A stretch of DNA of 64,000 nucleotides from Paenibacillus chondroitinus NBRC 15376 (GTDB lineage: Bacteria > Bacillota > Bacilli > Paenibacillales > NBRC-103111). The first letter of the stretch is position 1; the number at the start of each line of letters is the position of its first letter. The notes beneath the pieces were generated by a model. The model was not told where the DNA came from. It worked only from the letters and a program-made list of their open reading frames with translations, and ran no database searches. A program made the position numbers and the translations under genes. Below are positions 24,587 through 34,113 of this stretch, one piece after another. The DNA lies in contig NZ_BILW01000009.1 of the NCBI RefSeq assembly GCF_004000765.1, positions 1-64,000 on the forward strand, in the 5' to 3' direction.

Positions 24587-24603
24587 TGTTATTTTATATG
24601 ACA
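24587..24603. promoter_or_regulatory. GlnR/TnrA box 2
   Basis: TGTTATTTTATATGACA is a second exact match to TGTNA-N7-TNACA, ending at the base before the last base of the marR stop codon. Its centre is 63 bases (six helical turns) from box 1. Confidence 0.75.
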
Positions 24604-25005
24604 TTAATCCTCTTCGGGGAATTCCAAAAGCCCGATATTCTTCAATTCATTCATATGAATCTCCGAAAGGTCCTCCAACAGGCGCATGCCGGACTCCGAC
24701 AAACGGATAAATATGCTCCGCCCGTCATCCGGATTAGGCACACGATACACCAATTGAAGCTGTTCACAGCGGTTAATCAATTCCACACAGGCGTGCGGAG
24801 TAACTTGCAAGCGCTCGGCAAGCTCCTTTGGCGTTGCATAATCCCGCCCCGGAAACCCCATGATCGCCAGCATCAGCTGATGATTCTGCGGAGTGAGCCC
24901 ATGGGCTCTCGCCGCTGACTCACTGAAATGAATAAACTTTCGGATCTGATATCGAAATAAAGCCAGCTGCTCGTAAACCGCTTTGGGTAATCGTTCTTTG
25001 GACAT
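24604..25005 (-). CDS. MarR-family transcriptional regulator
   Basis: The 133-residue protein has the winged-helix layout of MarR regulators: an N-terminal dimer helix, the recognition region TPKELAERLQVTPHACVELI, and a wing with DGRSIFIRLSESG. It starts at an ATG with GAGGTG upstream. It is divergent from the ArsB-type transporter gene 150 bases away and is a good candidate to control it. It lies upstream of the nitrate reductase on the same strand, but separate regulation of that gene is indicated by its own promoter. Confidence 0.88.
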   Translation of the reverse strand: MSKERLPKAVYEQLALFRYQIRKFIHFSESAARAHGLTPQNHQLMLAIMGFPGRDYATPKELAERLQVTPHACVELINRCEQLQLVYRVPNPDDGRSIFIRLSESGMRLLEDLSEIHMNELKNIGLLEFPEED

Positions 25006-25157
25006 ATCTGCACCTCGAAAATAAGATACATCATTTTAACATACTACTTCGATTTAAAGGTACGCTTTGGCACCCTTTATCAAATCTTTGATTTAAGCAT
25101 TGACAAATGATAGAGGAACTATGAAAATGTTGAAGAAATCCTAGTCGGGAGGAACAC

Positions 25158-26450
25158 ATGATTTATTTGGCGGTCTTTATTTTCTTACTTACCATTACAT
25201 TCGTCATCTGGCAGCCACGGGGACTTAATATCGGCTACTCCGCTTCAGCAGGCGCCTTATTGGCACTGATTTTTCAAGTTGTTTCTCTGCAGGACGTCGC
25301 TACAGTAACAGGGATCGTTTGGAATGCGACCTTGGCTTTTGTCGGCATTATTCTGATCTCCCTCATCCTGGATAACATCGGTTTCTTCGAGTGGGCAGCC
25401 CTGCATATGGCGCGTATGGCCAAGGGCAATGGCAAGCGCATGTTCATCTACGTCATCCTGCTGGGAGCCGCAGTTTCGGCCTTCTTTGCCAATGACGGTG
25501 CTGCGCTCATCTTGACGCCTATTGTGCTCGCCATGGTTCGGGCTTTAAAATTCCCGGATAAAATGATTCTCCCCTTCATCATGGCCAGCGGGTTTATCGC
25601 GGATACAACGTCCATCCCGTTTGTTGTCAGCAATTTGGTGAATATTGTTTCGGCCGATTTTTTCAATATTGATTTTACGACCTATGCGAGCCGGATGTTC
25701 GTCACCAGCCTTTTTTCATTAGGAGCAAGCCTGCTGGTGCTGTATCTATATTTCAGAAAAGATATCCCTGCTGATTATGACGGGACTCATCTCAAGCATC
25801 CATCTGCCGCCATTCGAGATCCTCGGCTTTTCCGATTGTCCTGGGTCATTCTGGGTGTTCTGCTAGCGGCATATTTGGCCAGTGGTTTCGTTAAAATCCC
25901 TGTTTCCTTCATTGTAGGAATCGCAGCACTCGTCTTCCTCCTGCTTGCCCGCAGCAGTAAGGCCATCCAAACAAAGCAGATCGTCAAAGACGCCCCTTGG
26001 GCTATCGTTATTTTTTCAATTGGCATGTATGTCGTCGTATATGGCTTGAAAAATGCCGGCTTAACCGATGCATTAGGAGAATTAATTGAAGTTATTTCGG
26101 GATATGGTTTGTTGGCCGCCTCTGTAGGCATGGGGTTCCTGTCTGCTATTCTCTCTTCGATTATGAATAATTTGCCGACCGTATTGATTGGTGCACTAGC
26201 GGTAAATGGCACGGGGACTGACGGCGTGATTCGAGAAGCTCTCATTTATGCCAATGTGATCGGGTCCGATTTGGGGCCGAAAATGACACCGATCGGGTCG
26301 CTGGCGACACTGCTCTGGCTCCATGTTCTTTCGAAAAAAGGGGTAACGATCACATGGGGGACTTATTTTAGAATCGGTATCGTGCTTACGGTCCCTACGC
26401 TGCTAATCACTTTACTTGGTCTATATCTGTGGTTGAAGGTTATTACCTAG
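25158..26450 (+). CDS. ArsB-family anion transporter
   Basis: This 430-residue protein with about eleven membrane helices matches the ArsB/NhaD-type ion transporters. It has the conserved [13 protein letters not shown] motif and the C-terminal [19 protein letters not shown] motif of arsenite efflux permeases. GGGAGG precedes the ATG. There is no arsR or arsC nearby; the local regulator is a MarR protein. Arsenite export is the likely function, but related carriers move other ions. Confidence 0.85.
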   Translation: MIYLAVFIFLLTITFVIWQPRGLNIGYSASAGALLALIFQVVSLQDVATVTGIVWNATLAFVGIILISLILDNIGFFEWAALHMARMAKGNGKRMFIYVILLGAAVSAFFANDGAALILTPIVLAMVRALKFPDKMILPFIMASGFIADTTSIPFVVSNLVNIVSADFFNIDFTTYASRMFVTSLFSLGASLLVLYLYFRKDIPADYDGTHLKHPSAAIRDPRLFRLSWVILGVLLAAYLASGFVKIPVSFIVGIAALVFLLLARSSKAIQTKQIVKDAPWAIVIFSIGMYVVVYGLKNAGLTDALGELIEVISGYGLLAASVGMGFLSAILSSIMNNLPTVLIGALAVNGTGTDGVIREALIYANVIGSDLGPKMTPIGSLATLLWLHVLSKKGVTITWGTYFRIGIVLTVPTLLITLLGLYLWLKVIT

Positions 26451-26536
26451 GGGCCGCATGACGTTTGTATTTCTGTCCACACTATAGGAATAAGCAGACT
26501 TGCTATTTCAATAGTCATATAGAGAAGGTGGACTTG

Positions 26537-27169
26537 ATGGGTATGGGTAAAAAGCAATGGCCTTTGTACGTGATGATCACTGTTTTTGTGGTGTACTGGG
26601 TGTTTATGGCGATCACACCAACGGATCGCATGCAGTGGCTGATGGAAAATATACTGCTTGTCTCTGTCATTCTTGTCCTTCTTTTCACTTATAAAAAATT
26701 TCGCCTCTCTCAATTGTCCTATTTGTTCATCTTTATCTTCTTGTGCTTTCATACCTATGGGGCGCATTACACCTATCAAGGCACCCCTTTCGACGTTTGG
26801 CTGAAGGGAGCCCTCCATACCCATCGCAGCTATTATGATCGGGTTGTGCATCTCCTGTTCGGGCTGCTTTGGGCATATCCGGTCCGCGAATGGCTGACCC
26901 GCGCCGGCGGAATGCGAGGCTTCTGGTCTTATGCGATGCCCGTGGCGGTCGTTTTCGGTTTCAGTGCCTTCTTCGAAATCATAGAAATGGGTGCTGCTTA
27001 TGTGGCAGGTCAAGTTGGCCAGGAGTATGTCGGTATGCAAGGGGATGTCTTTGACTCAGAAAAAGATATGGGGCTCGGTTTAATCGGAGCGGTTATTGCG
27101 ATGATACTGCTGGGTTGGAAACGCAAGCAGGGAGAAAGTAAGTCTCCCCTAGCCCCGGGGCGCCCATAA
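26537..27169 (+). CDS. YjdF/DUF2238-like membrane protein
   Basis: This protein of about 210 residues has five or six helices. Conserved features include FHTYGAHYTY, the histidine/arginine stretch YYDRVVHLLFG, and FEIIEMGAAY, which fit the DUF2238 (YjdF) family of unknown function. The ATG at 26537 has AGAAGG before it, so the longer frame from 26465 is rejected. It lies 86 bases after the ArsB-type gene on the same strand, possibly in one transcript. Confidence 0.8.
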   Translation: MGMGKKQWPLYVMITVFVVYWVFMAITPTDRMQWLMENILLVSVILVLLFTYKKFRLSQLSYLFIFIFLCFHTYGAHYTYQGTPFDVWLKGALHTHRSYYDRVVHLLFGLLWAYPVREWLTRAGGMRGFWSYAMPVAVVFGFSAFFEIIEMGAAYVAGQVGQEYVGMQGDVFDSEKDMGLGLIGAVIAMILLGWKRKQGESKSPLAPGRP

Positions 27170-27475
27170 CATGATGGAAACACCGATGACACAGACTACC
27201 GCTCCGGTCCAGTCGTAAAGGTCCGGTGTTTTTTTGTCGATGACCCATCCCCATAACACGGCTAATATAATAAACACTCCGCCATAAGCAGCGTACACCC
27301 GACCAAACGAGGGGAAGCTCTGCAAGGTTGGAATTATCCCGTATAAGATGAGGATGATACTTCCCACGATGCCGTACCACAAAGGCTTGGATTCCCGCAG
27401 CCATAACCAAACCAGATAACCCCCGCCAATTTCCGCTAACCCTGCGACAACAAAAATCAATATGGATAACAACAC
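27149..27475 (-). CDS. UPF0060/YnfA-family membrane protein
   Basis: The product is a 108-residue protein of four helices, with the family motifs AGLAEIGGGYLVWLWLR, FGRVYAAYGGVFI and LWGWVIDKKTPD. The GTG at 27475 is preferred: AGGAG lies 9 bases before it and members of this family begin a few residues before the first helix. An upstream ATG at 27535 is possible but gives an unusual extension. The 3' end overlaps the end of the convergent YjdF-like gene by 21 bases. The function is unknown. Confidence 0.85.
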   Translation of the reverse strand: MLLSILIFVVAGLAEIGGGYLVWLWLRESKPLWYGIVGSIILILYGIIPTLQSFPSFGRVYAAYGGVFIILAVLWGWVIDKKTPDLYDWTGAVVCVIGVSIMLWAPRG

Positions 27476-27574
27476 AATCTCATTCTCCTCACGGATAAAA
27501 ATTCCGCCAAGCCATACCTTGGCATTTGAAGCCATCATCTGAAATTTACCTTGTCTTGTCAAGGAATCCCCCTT

Positions 27575-27632
27575 AAAAAAGCGAACAAGCCGCACCATGA
27601 ACCCGTTCGTTCATAATGCGGCTTATTCGTTT
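27575..27632 (-). terminator. terminator of sigma/anti-sigma operon
   Basis: On the minus strand, a long stem around CGAATAAGCCGC / GCGGCTTGTTCG ends in six T residues, just after the anti-sigma gene. Confidence 0.85.
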
Positions 27633-27646
27633 TCGTAGGCAGCGCT

Positions 27647-28375
27647 CTAGGAGGTGCCCAATATTTTCTTCCCGCGCGGCTGCAGCCCATTAGGATCGGG
27701 CTCAAGCGTAACGCCGAAGGAGTCGATCTGAAAGTCCTTGCCTTTCACCGGAATGCTGTAAGTCAGCACCCCTGTGCCTTTCTCATCAACACGGAGCGTT
27801 CCACAGTTATACCGTTTTCCGTTCCGATTGAACCAAACTTGGTACGCCGTATCTCCCTTTGTCTCCTGGAGGCCTTGCAAATTAATGACTACGTTATGAA
27901 CATCGCCGTTCTGAAGCACCCATGCCGTTCCTGAAGCTGTTGGCATAGAACTTTCAACGGACTTTAATTGGAACGTATGCATGATTTCTGCCGGCTCACT
28001 TAAACCCGGATTCGCTGATAGGGCTGAATTCTTCGGTTGGCTGCTCCACCAAATGCCTACTGCCAATCCTAAGATAATCGCAGCGGACAACCCATAGATC
28101 CATTTGTATGACCGTTTTTTCTTGCTTGCTATCGTGTTAAGCTTAGCCGGTGGCAGGATGGACTGCATGACCTCCTGCTTTAAGTCCGGCGGCAGCTCGA
28201 CTTCTTCCATCTCAAAAGGCAAAGCCTGCCAAACTTCCTGCAGGTCTCTTAATTCTTCGCGGCAGCTGGCACAAGTTCGCAGATGCCGCTCGAAAGCCGC
28301 GCGTTCTAACTCTGTGCAATCGCCGGTCAAATAATTGACCAAATCATTGCAATCGACAGTTTCATGTTCTTTCAT
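27647..28375 (-). CDS. zinc-finger anti-sigma factor (RskA type)
   Basis: This 242-residue protein has an N-terminal zinc-binding anti-sigma domain with the HxxxCxxC motif (HLRTCASC, residues 31-38). One membrane helix lies near residues 90-108, and an extracytoplasmic RskA-type domain extends to the end. It should hold the adjacent ECF sigma factor inactive at the membrane. It follows the sigma gene after 4 bases, with GGGAGGG within the sigma stop region, so the two are coupled. Confidence 0.92.
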   Translation of the reverse strand: MKEHETVDCNDLVNYLTGDCTELERAAFERHLRTCASCREELRDLQEVWQALPFEMEEVELPPDLKQEVMQSILPPAKLNTIASKKKRSYKWIYGLSAAIILGLAVGIWWSSQPKNSALSANPGLSEPAEIMHTFQLKSVESSMPTASGTAWVLQNGDVHNVVINLQGLQETKGDTAYQVWFNRNGKRYNCGTLRVDEKGTGVLTYSIPVKGKDFQIDSFGVTLEPDPNGLQPRGKKILGTS

Positions 28376-28379
28376 GACG

Positions 28380-28946
28380 TCATCCCTCCCTCAGTGATGT
28401 CAGATGCTTACGAAGTATTTTTAAACATTGATGCAAGCGGCTTTTGATCGTACCCACCGGTTCGTTGGTTTGAGAGGCTATCTCGCTTAACGAATAACCT
28501 TGCCAATACATCATATCGATCAATTGAATCTGGCTCTCGGACAAATGAACGTAAGCCTCGTGAATTTGCTCGCCGATCCATTTGCGTGAGATCACGGACT
28601 CCGGATCCGGAGCGTCAGAAACAAGAGAATGTTCCCATTCTCTGGGTTCAAAACGGACCACTTGCTCCAGTCTTCGTTTCTTCCTCAAATAATCAATCGT
28701 TATATTCCTCGTAACGGTAATAATCCAATTTACAAATCCGCCTTTGCTTGCGTCATAACCCTTCTCCGTCGTCCAGAGCCGTGTAAAAACAAGCTGAACA
28801 ATTTCTCTGGCCGCCTGTTCCTCTTTCAAGGACTTAAGCGCAAAGGAGTACACCAGCTTCGCATAGCGATCATAAAGCTCTTCCAATGCAGGATGGTGCT
28901 TACCCAAGACCAACTTCATGAGTTCGGCATCCGTTCGATTTCGCAT
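28380..28946 (-). CDS. ECF-family RNA polymerase sigma factor
   Basis: The 188-residue protein has sigma region 2 (YDRYAKLVYSFALKSL, then a DYLRKKRR end) and sigma region 4 (GYSLSEIASQTNEPVGTIKSRL). This is the plain two-region ECF layout (SigK/RskA-like group). The ATG at 28946, 10 bases after GGAG, is preferred to the GTG at 28955. It is encoded with its anti-sigma factor and lies downstream of a gene for a secreted repeat protein on the same strand, a likely target. Confidence 0.92.
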   Translation of the reverse strand: MRNRTDAELMKLVLGKHHPALEELYDRYAKLVYSFALKSLKEEQAAREIVQLVFTRLWTTEKGYDASKGGFVNWIITVTRNITIDYLRKKRRLEQVVRFEPREWEHSLVSDAPDPESVISRKWIGEQIHEAYVHLSESQIQLIDMMYWQGYSLSEIASQTNEPVGTIKSRLHQCLKILRKHLTSLREG

Positions 28947-29026
28947 ATTCGGCACACTCCGAGTGGGAATAAAGTTAATACTACTACCTTATCTCCCCGC
29001 ATGTTGTCTTGGCAATAGATTTATAG

Positions 29027-29073
29027 AAAAAGAAAACCCCGCAACGCTGAGCTTGCCAGCATACCGGAGCGTT
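29027..29073 (-). terminator. possible weak terminator
   Basis: On the minus strand, short arms AACGCT/AGCGTT with a 19-base loop are followed by GCGGGG and a broken T run. It lies between the secreted repeat protein and the sigma gene and may give partial read-through. Confidence 0.35.
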
Positions 29074-29088
29074 CCAAAGCTGTCTTGT

Positions 29089-30771
29089 TTATCTTGCTTC
29101 TGTTTTCGCCGGATCGAGAACGAACCAGACTTTGCCTACATTTTGTCCCGTCGTTTCACCAGGGAGATGATCTTTCACCCAATAGTAAAGCGGCCAGCCT
29201 TTGTACGTGCTTTGCTTTTTACCGTCAGCTCGCGTCAGCACACCGAAATCACTTGCCGCAAGATCCGCGGAAACCGTCAGGTTCTCGTCGTAAAAGATCG
29301 GCCAATTTACCAAACAAGGGCCTACGCAGGAATTTGGATCAGCCTTATCTTTGGTAAACAAGTACAGAGCCATGCCGTTTTGATCGACTAAGTAGGTACC
29401 TAACGCATCGGATTTACTTGTTTTTACAGAGGTATTCACAGCTTTTGTTCCACTGAACTTCGCAGGATCAATTACATACCAAACATGGCCAACGTCCTGT
29501 CCCGTTGTGTCTCCCATTTTCTTGTCATCTACCCAGTAATACAGCGGGAATCCTTGATACGTCGTTTGCAGGCTGCCATCTGCGCGGACCAAGGTGCCGA
29601 AATCGGCTGAGTCCACTCCAGTAGGGGCAGATATTGCACTTGAGTAGAAGACCGGCCATTTCTCCAAGCATTTGCCCGAGCAATTGCTAACGCCCTTCGT
29701 GTCTTTATCATAGTAATACAGCGCCATACCGCGAGCATCGGTCAGATAATTGCCTAGATCAGGCTTCGTGCCAATCGCGATTCCGCCATTCGAAGGTTTA
29801 ATAACGAACCAGACCTTGCCCACATTATCGCCAACCGTGTCTCCCGCTTTCTGATCTTTCGCGAAGTAATACAGCGGCCACCCTTTGTAAGTGAGCTGAT
29901 CCTTGCCGTCAGCACGCGTGAAAACTCCGAAGTCGGCCGCGCTGAATTCAGCGGGAACCGTAAAATGATTGGCATTGAAAATCGGCCAGTTCGCCAAACA
30001 AGAGTCTACGCAAGAATTAACGTCCGCTACATCCTTGGTAAAATAGTATAACGTCATCCCTTTGGCATCTGTTAAATAACTTCCTAACGTATCGCTCATC
30101 TTCAAGTCAAGCGCCGGAGTTTCGAGACTGCTTAGTTTACTCGCACTAATTTTGCCCTTGTCGCTTAGGTCTACCGCCAACGTTTTGGATGACCCTTTCA
30201 TTGGCGCTTTTAACGCCTCGAGTGTAGCGGTCGCGATATGTAGGTTCTTGAATGATTTCACACCGGCAATCTTGGACAAACCATTTTTGGCTGCAAACGT
30301 AATGACATCATCGTACTGAAAATCAGTGCCTTGCCCGTAGCCAAGGGATTCCAGCAAAACTTTGTAATACTGCTGAGCAGTGATACCTGCCATAGGTTCG
30401 AAAGTATCGGAACCCGTTCCTTGCCAGCCCAGAGCGGGATTCGCTTTCAAGTAACCAAGAATCGCTTGATTCTCCTTGGAAACACCGCTAGCATCCTTAA
30501 AGTTGTCAGTTCCCGTATAAGCCAGCGCCTCGGATTCCAAACCCTTTAACCTCAGAGACATCACCGCCGCTTGTAGTCTTGTCGTCGATTTGTTCAAGTA
30601 TTCCGCGGTCAAGCCGCTGCCATCTCCTTGCAGAATGCCCAAGTCTCCCGCAATATCCGTTTCGGATTTCACGTTCAGCGGTTCCGCCGCCGCGGCCGAT
30701 AATGCCGCAGCGCCTGCTGCCAGCCCTAATAAAACGAGGGAAGATACGATTACTTTTTTCACATTAACCAT
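29089..30771 (-). CDS. secreted protein with three lipoprotein-type repeats
   Basis: This 560-residue exported protein has a signal peptide (cut near residue 28) and a region to about 230 with S-layer-homology-like helices. Three tandem repeats of about 110 residues follow, of the "secreted repeat of unknown function" family. Each has YLTDxxGMxLYYF-type, CxxxCLxNWP-type and YKGWPLYY-type motifs. The paired cysteines in each repeat may bind heme or metal or form disulfides. Similar repeat proteins sit beside ECF sigma/anti-sigma pairs in other bacteria. It is upstream of the sigma gene on the same strand. The function is unknown; an oxidative or electron-transfer role is a guess. Confidence 0.85.
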   Translation of the reverse strand: MVNVKKVIVSSLVLLGLAAGAAALSAAAAEPLNVKSETDIAGDLGILQGDGSGLTAEYLNKSTTRLQAAVMSLRLKGLESEALAYTGTDNFKDASGVSKENQAILGYLKANPALGWQGTGSDTFEPMAGITAQQYYKVLLESLGYGQGTDFQYDDVITFAAKNGLSKIAGVKSFKNLHIATATLEALKAPMKGSSKTLAVDLSDKGKISASKLSSLETPALDLKMSDTLGSYLTDAKGMTLYYFTKDVADVNSCVDSCLANWPIFNANHFTVPAEFSAADFGVFTRADGKDQLTYKGWPLYYFAKDQKAGDTVGDNVGKVWFVIKPSNGGIAIGTKPDLGNYLTDARGMALYYYDKDTKGVSNCSGKCLEKWPVFYSSAISAPTGVDSADFGTLVRADGSLQTTYQGFPLYYWVDDKKMGDTTGQDVGHVWYVIDPAKFSGTKAVNTSVKTSKSDALGTYLVDQNGMALYLFTKDKADPNSCVGPCLVNWPIFYDENLTVSADLAASDFGVLTRADGKKQSTYKGWPLYYWVKDHLPGETTGQNVGKVWFVLDPAKTEAR

Positions 30772-30853
30772 GCGCGATGACTCCTCCTTATTTTTGCTAC
30801 TTAAGGTAACGAAGCTCAGGCATAGGCGGTTTGCTTATTTTTAAAAATAAATT

Positions 30854-30894
30854 AAAAACCCCCTTCACTGTCGTTAGAGACAATGAAAGGGGTA
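30854..30894 (-). terminator. nitroreductase terminator
   Basis: A 14-base stem with one mismatch (30859-30872 with 30879-30892) precedes a T run on the minus strand, just after the nitroreductase gene. Confidence 0.88.
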
Positions 30895-30913
30895 TTATAG
30901 CCGTGATTAGCGA

Positions 30914-31531
30914 TTAGATAAATCTCACGCGATCTTCAAGCGGTTGAAACTCTTTGTCGCCAGGAACAAAAGTTGGTTTACCGAAAGGCATTTGGGCAAT
31001 CAGCTTCCACTCGCTTGGAATATTCCAAGTTTGAGCAACCTCATCGTTAATCAACGGGTTGTAGTGCTGCAAGGATGCACCAAGACCTTCTTGCTCAAGC
31101 GCCGTCCAAATAACGAGTTGCAGCATGCCGGAAGATTGGTTCGACCAAATCGGGAAGTTATCGGCATAAGCGGCGAACTGAGCTTGAAGACCTTCTACAA
31201 CAGTTTGATCTTCAAAGAAAAGAACTGTACCGGAACCATTGCTGAAGCCGTTAATTCTTTCTTCTGTTGGCGCGAAGCTGCCTGCAGGCACGATTTTTCT
31301 CAACGTTTCTTTGGTGATGCTCCATAATTTATCGGATTGATCGCCGAACAAGACAACAACTCTGGCACTTTGTGAGTTAAAAGCGGAAGGCGTGTGTTTT
31401 ACGGCCTCGTTGACAATCTCTTGAATGCGTTCATTAGAAATAACAGTACCCTTGCTTAATCCATAGTACGTACGTCTTTCTTTAACAGCCTTCAGGAAAG
31501 CATTGCTTTTCTCTACCGCATTGTTACTCAT
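30914..31531 (-). CDS. nitroreductase-family FMN protein
   Basis: This 205-residue protein matches the HBN1/YdgI-type nitroreductases. Features include ERRTYYGLSKG at the start (flavin phosphate binding), PSAFNSQSARVVVL, and the C-terminal MPFGKP loop. Enzymes of this group reduce nitro compounds, quinones or similar electrophiles with NAD(P)H. GGAGG precedes the ATG. The AT-rich upstream region (31532-31680) contains TTACT-type half sites that could bind a stress regulator; I could not assign one. It is a single-gene unit. Confidence 0.9.
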   Translation of the reverse strand: MSNNAVEKSNAFLKAVKERRTYYGLSKGTVISNERIQEIVNEAVKHTPSAFNSQSARVVVLFGDQSDKLWSITKETLRKIVPAGSFAPTEERINGFSNGSGTVLFFEDQTVVEGLQAQFAAYADNFPIWSNQSSGMLQLVIWTALEQEGLGASLQHYNPLINDEVAQTWNIPSEWKLIAQMPFGKPTFVPGDKEFQPLEDRVRFI

Positions 31532-31765
31532 ATAAAATCTCCTCCATCACATGTGATTTAGAATAATATATAAAAATAAGTTTAATAACAAAATAGCAAA
31601 ACCTTTTAATTAATACGTTACTTACTATTTGTTATTTACTTTTATTATTATGATTTATTCTTCATATTTTGTCAACCTCTTCGAATACGGAAGCGCCCCG
31701 AAAGTTTGAGAACTCGTCCTGGAGGGAATAATCAGAACTAAACAATGTGCAGGAGGGATATACCC

Positions 31766-32650
31766 ATGGCGGTCACAACCAAAGGAACACTGCTTGTGGA
31801 AGGTCATGAACTGACCATCACCAACACCAATAAGCTTCTATGGCCTGAAGCAGGCATAACGAAAGGAGATTATCTCTCCAAATTATCCGAGCTGTCACCC
31901 TACCTGCTGCGTTACTGCCGCAACCGGCACTTAACGACCATCCGCTTCCCCAACGGGTATGATCAAAAGTCCTTTTACCAAAAAAATGCCCCCGATCCGG
32001 TACCTAGCTTCGTGAAGCTGGCTCCGCTCGATGGCATTCAGTACGTTAACTTGGACTCCTTATCTACGCTTCTTTGGCTTGGGAATCTGGCTTGTTTGGA
32101 GTTCCATCCCTCTTTTCACCATATTGGGAGTACACTGCCGGCAGAGTGGGTAATTGATATCGACCCGACTTTGGAGGAAGAGCCGCGCATTATGGAAGCC
32201 GCTCATATCATCGGCGAGGTGTTGGACTCGCTGCATATTCAGTCCATTGCCAAAACATCCGGTGCCACAGGCGTCCAAATTTATATTCCGATTCAGCCTG
32301 GTTACACGTTCGAGCAGCTGCGGAAAATCGGCTATTTCATCGCCTCGTATGTCGTCAAAATTTACCCGAATCTGTTTACGATCGAACGGTTTAAGAAGAA
32401 CCGCGGGGATAAAATCTATATTGACTACCTGCAGCATTGGTACGGGAAAACACTCTCAGCCCCTTATACGCCGCGCGCCAAAAAAGACGCATCCGTCTCC
32501 ACTCCCCTGTTATGGAAAGAGGTTGAACTGCGTCCTAGCCCTCGTGAATTCAATTTGCATACGGTCCTCGACCGGTTAAAAAAGTACGGAGACTTGATTG
32601 AAGGGGTTCCTCTTCAAAACCTGGACGCGATTCTAGCCCGACTCGGCTAA
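31766..32650 (+). CDS. stand-alone LigD polymerase-domain protein
   Basis: The 294-residue protein matches the primase/polymerase domain of LigD, which fills and trims ends in non-homologous end joining. Features are NKLLWPEAGITKGDYL near the start and RFPNGYDQKSFYQKNAP. The acidic metal-binding pair is IDIDP, and the nucleotide-binding region is KTSGATGVQIYIP. Ligase and nuclease domains are absent. The ATG at 31766 has GCAGGAGGG before it. It lies 15 kb from the ligase gene and 22 kb from ku. Confidence 0.93.
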   Translation: MAVTTKGTLLVEGHELTITNTNKLLWPEAGITKGDYLSKLSELSPYLLRYCRNRHLTTIRFPNGYDQKSFYQKNAPDPVPSFVKLAPLDGIQYVNLDSLSTLLWLGNLACLEFHPSFHHIGSTLPAEWVIDIDPTLEEEPRIMEAAHIIGEVLDSLHIQSIAKTSGATGVQIYIPIQPGYTFEQLRKIGYFIASYVVKIYPNLFTIERFKKNRGDKIYIDYLQHWYGKTLSAPYTPRAKKDASVSTPLLWKEVELRPSPREFNLHTVLDRLKKYGDLIEGVPLQNLDAILARLG

Positions 32651-32673
32651 TTAGTAGTTCTGTATAGAACTCC

Positions 32674-34113
32674 TTAAAACAAAGGTGACAGGAGTCGGGC
32701 AATCACTTCTTTCCCCTTCTCCAATCGCGATCTTTGCTCAAATTCGGACAATTTCAACTCATCACTATCTTTTAAATCCATCCAAAAGTCATCTTCCAGA
32801 CGATCAATCACGTCCTGATTAAACATCACCGCATTCAATTCAAAATTGCTGAAGAAACTGCGCATATCCACATTGGCGGTTCCTACGGTTGCCATCGTGT
32901 GATCGATGATCATGACCTTGGCATGCATGAATCCTTTCCGATAGAGGTAGAACTGAACCCCAGCCTGCATTAGCTCTAATATATAGGATCGGGAAGCATA
33001 TTGAACAATACGGGAATCAGCTTTGTAAGGAAGGATGATGCGGACATCCACACCGCTGAGAACGGCCGTTTTGAGCGCCATCGTTATACTTGCATCCGGA
33101 ATAAAGTAGGGTGTCGTCATATACACCCGCTTCTTGGCCGCGACAATTCCCGCAAAAAACATCTCCTGTATCGCATCCCAATAAGCGTCCGGGCCGCTCG
33201 AAATCACTTGAACCAAGGACGTTTCCGATTCGTGATGCTCTGGATACATAGAATCATCAGCCAAACGTTCTCCGCTTACGAACAACCAATCCGTCATAAA
33301 AGTCGTCTGCAAGTAATACACCGAGTCCCCATGCAGCATAAGATGCGTATCACGCCAGAAGCCAAGTTTAGGATCCCCTCCCAGATACTCGTCTCCGATG
33401 TTAATCCCCCCGACAAAACCAACCAATCCGTCAATGACGATGATTTTGCGATGATTACGGTAATTCATTCGTTTATCGAAAAACGCAATAAGTGGTCTCA
33501 AAAAGGGATAAACCTCAATCCCCGCCTGTTTAAATCTATTTATATAAGCTGACGAAAGCGAATAGGAGCCGATTCCGTCATAAATGACGCGGACCTTCAC
33601 GCCCTGCATCGCCTTGCGAATAAGCGCTTCTTGAAATCTGTTACCGATAGCATCATGCCGAATCGTATAAAATTCAAAATGAATATGCTTCTCGGCCTTC
33701 TCGATAGCTTCGAGCATCGCTTCATACGTCATATCCGCATTGGTCAGCACTTTCACTCGGTTATTCGGCGAAATGGCTGAGCCCGGAATGTTGTGAAGCA
33801 ATCCGCATAGCCGTGAGTCCTCGAAGAGTTGATAGTGCTGCTCCTCGATTCTCTCCTGGTTATGGCTTCCCATGCCCAACCATTGATACCTGGGTTCAGA
33901 ACTTTTACGGCGCCCTTTGCGGCGAACTGTTTTGCGCTGGGTGTATTCTTTCGCCAAGAAATAGTACATGAGGAAGCCGATGATCGGGAGAATAAATAAT
34001 ACGAATAGCCAAGCCACCGTCTTGGCGGGTCTTTTGTACTCACCAATCAATATCGTAGCTGTCTGAAAAATGAAAAGAAGCAGTACACCAACTAACCAAA
34101 TCACGAACCTCAC
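32674..34113 (-). CDS. cls: cardiolipin synthase
   Basis: Cardiolipin synthase joins two phosphatidylglycerol molecules. The 479-residue protein has two N-terminal membrane helices and two phospholipase D (HKD) motifs: NHRKIIVIDG in the middle and HAKVMIID near residue 400. The size is typical. The GTG at 34113 is used here; a second GTG at 34104, nine bases after GAGGGG, is equally possible. It converges on the LigD polymerase gene with 23 bases between stops. Confidence 0.93.
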   Translation of the reverse strand: MRFVIWLVGVLLLFIFQTATILIGEYKRPAKTVAWLFVLFILPIIGFLMYYFLAKEYTQRKTVRRKGRRKSSEPRYQWLGMGSHNQERIEEQHYQLFEDSRLCGLLHNIPGSAISPNNRVKVLTNADMTYEAMLEAIEKAEKHIHFEFYTIRHDAIGNRFQEALIRKAMQGVKVRVIYDGIGSYSLSSAYINRFKQAGIEVYPFLRPLIAFFDKRMNYRNHRKIIVIDGLVGFVGGINIGDEYLGGDPKLGFWRDTHLMLHGDSVYYLQTTFMTDWLFVSGERLADDSMYPEHHESETSLVQVISSGPDAYWDAIQEMFFAGIVAAKKRVYMTTPYFIPDASITMALKTAVLSGVDVRIILPYKADSRIVQYASRSYILELMQAGVQFYLYRKGFMHAKVMIIDHTMATVGTANVDMRSFFSNFELNAVMFNQDVIDRLEDDFWMDLKDSDELKLSEFEQRSRLEKGKEVIARLLSPLF

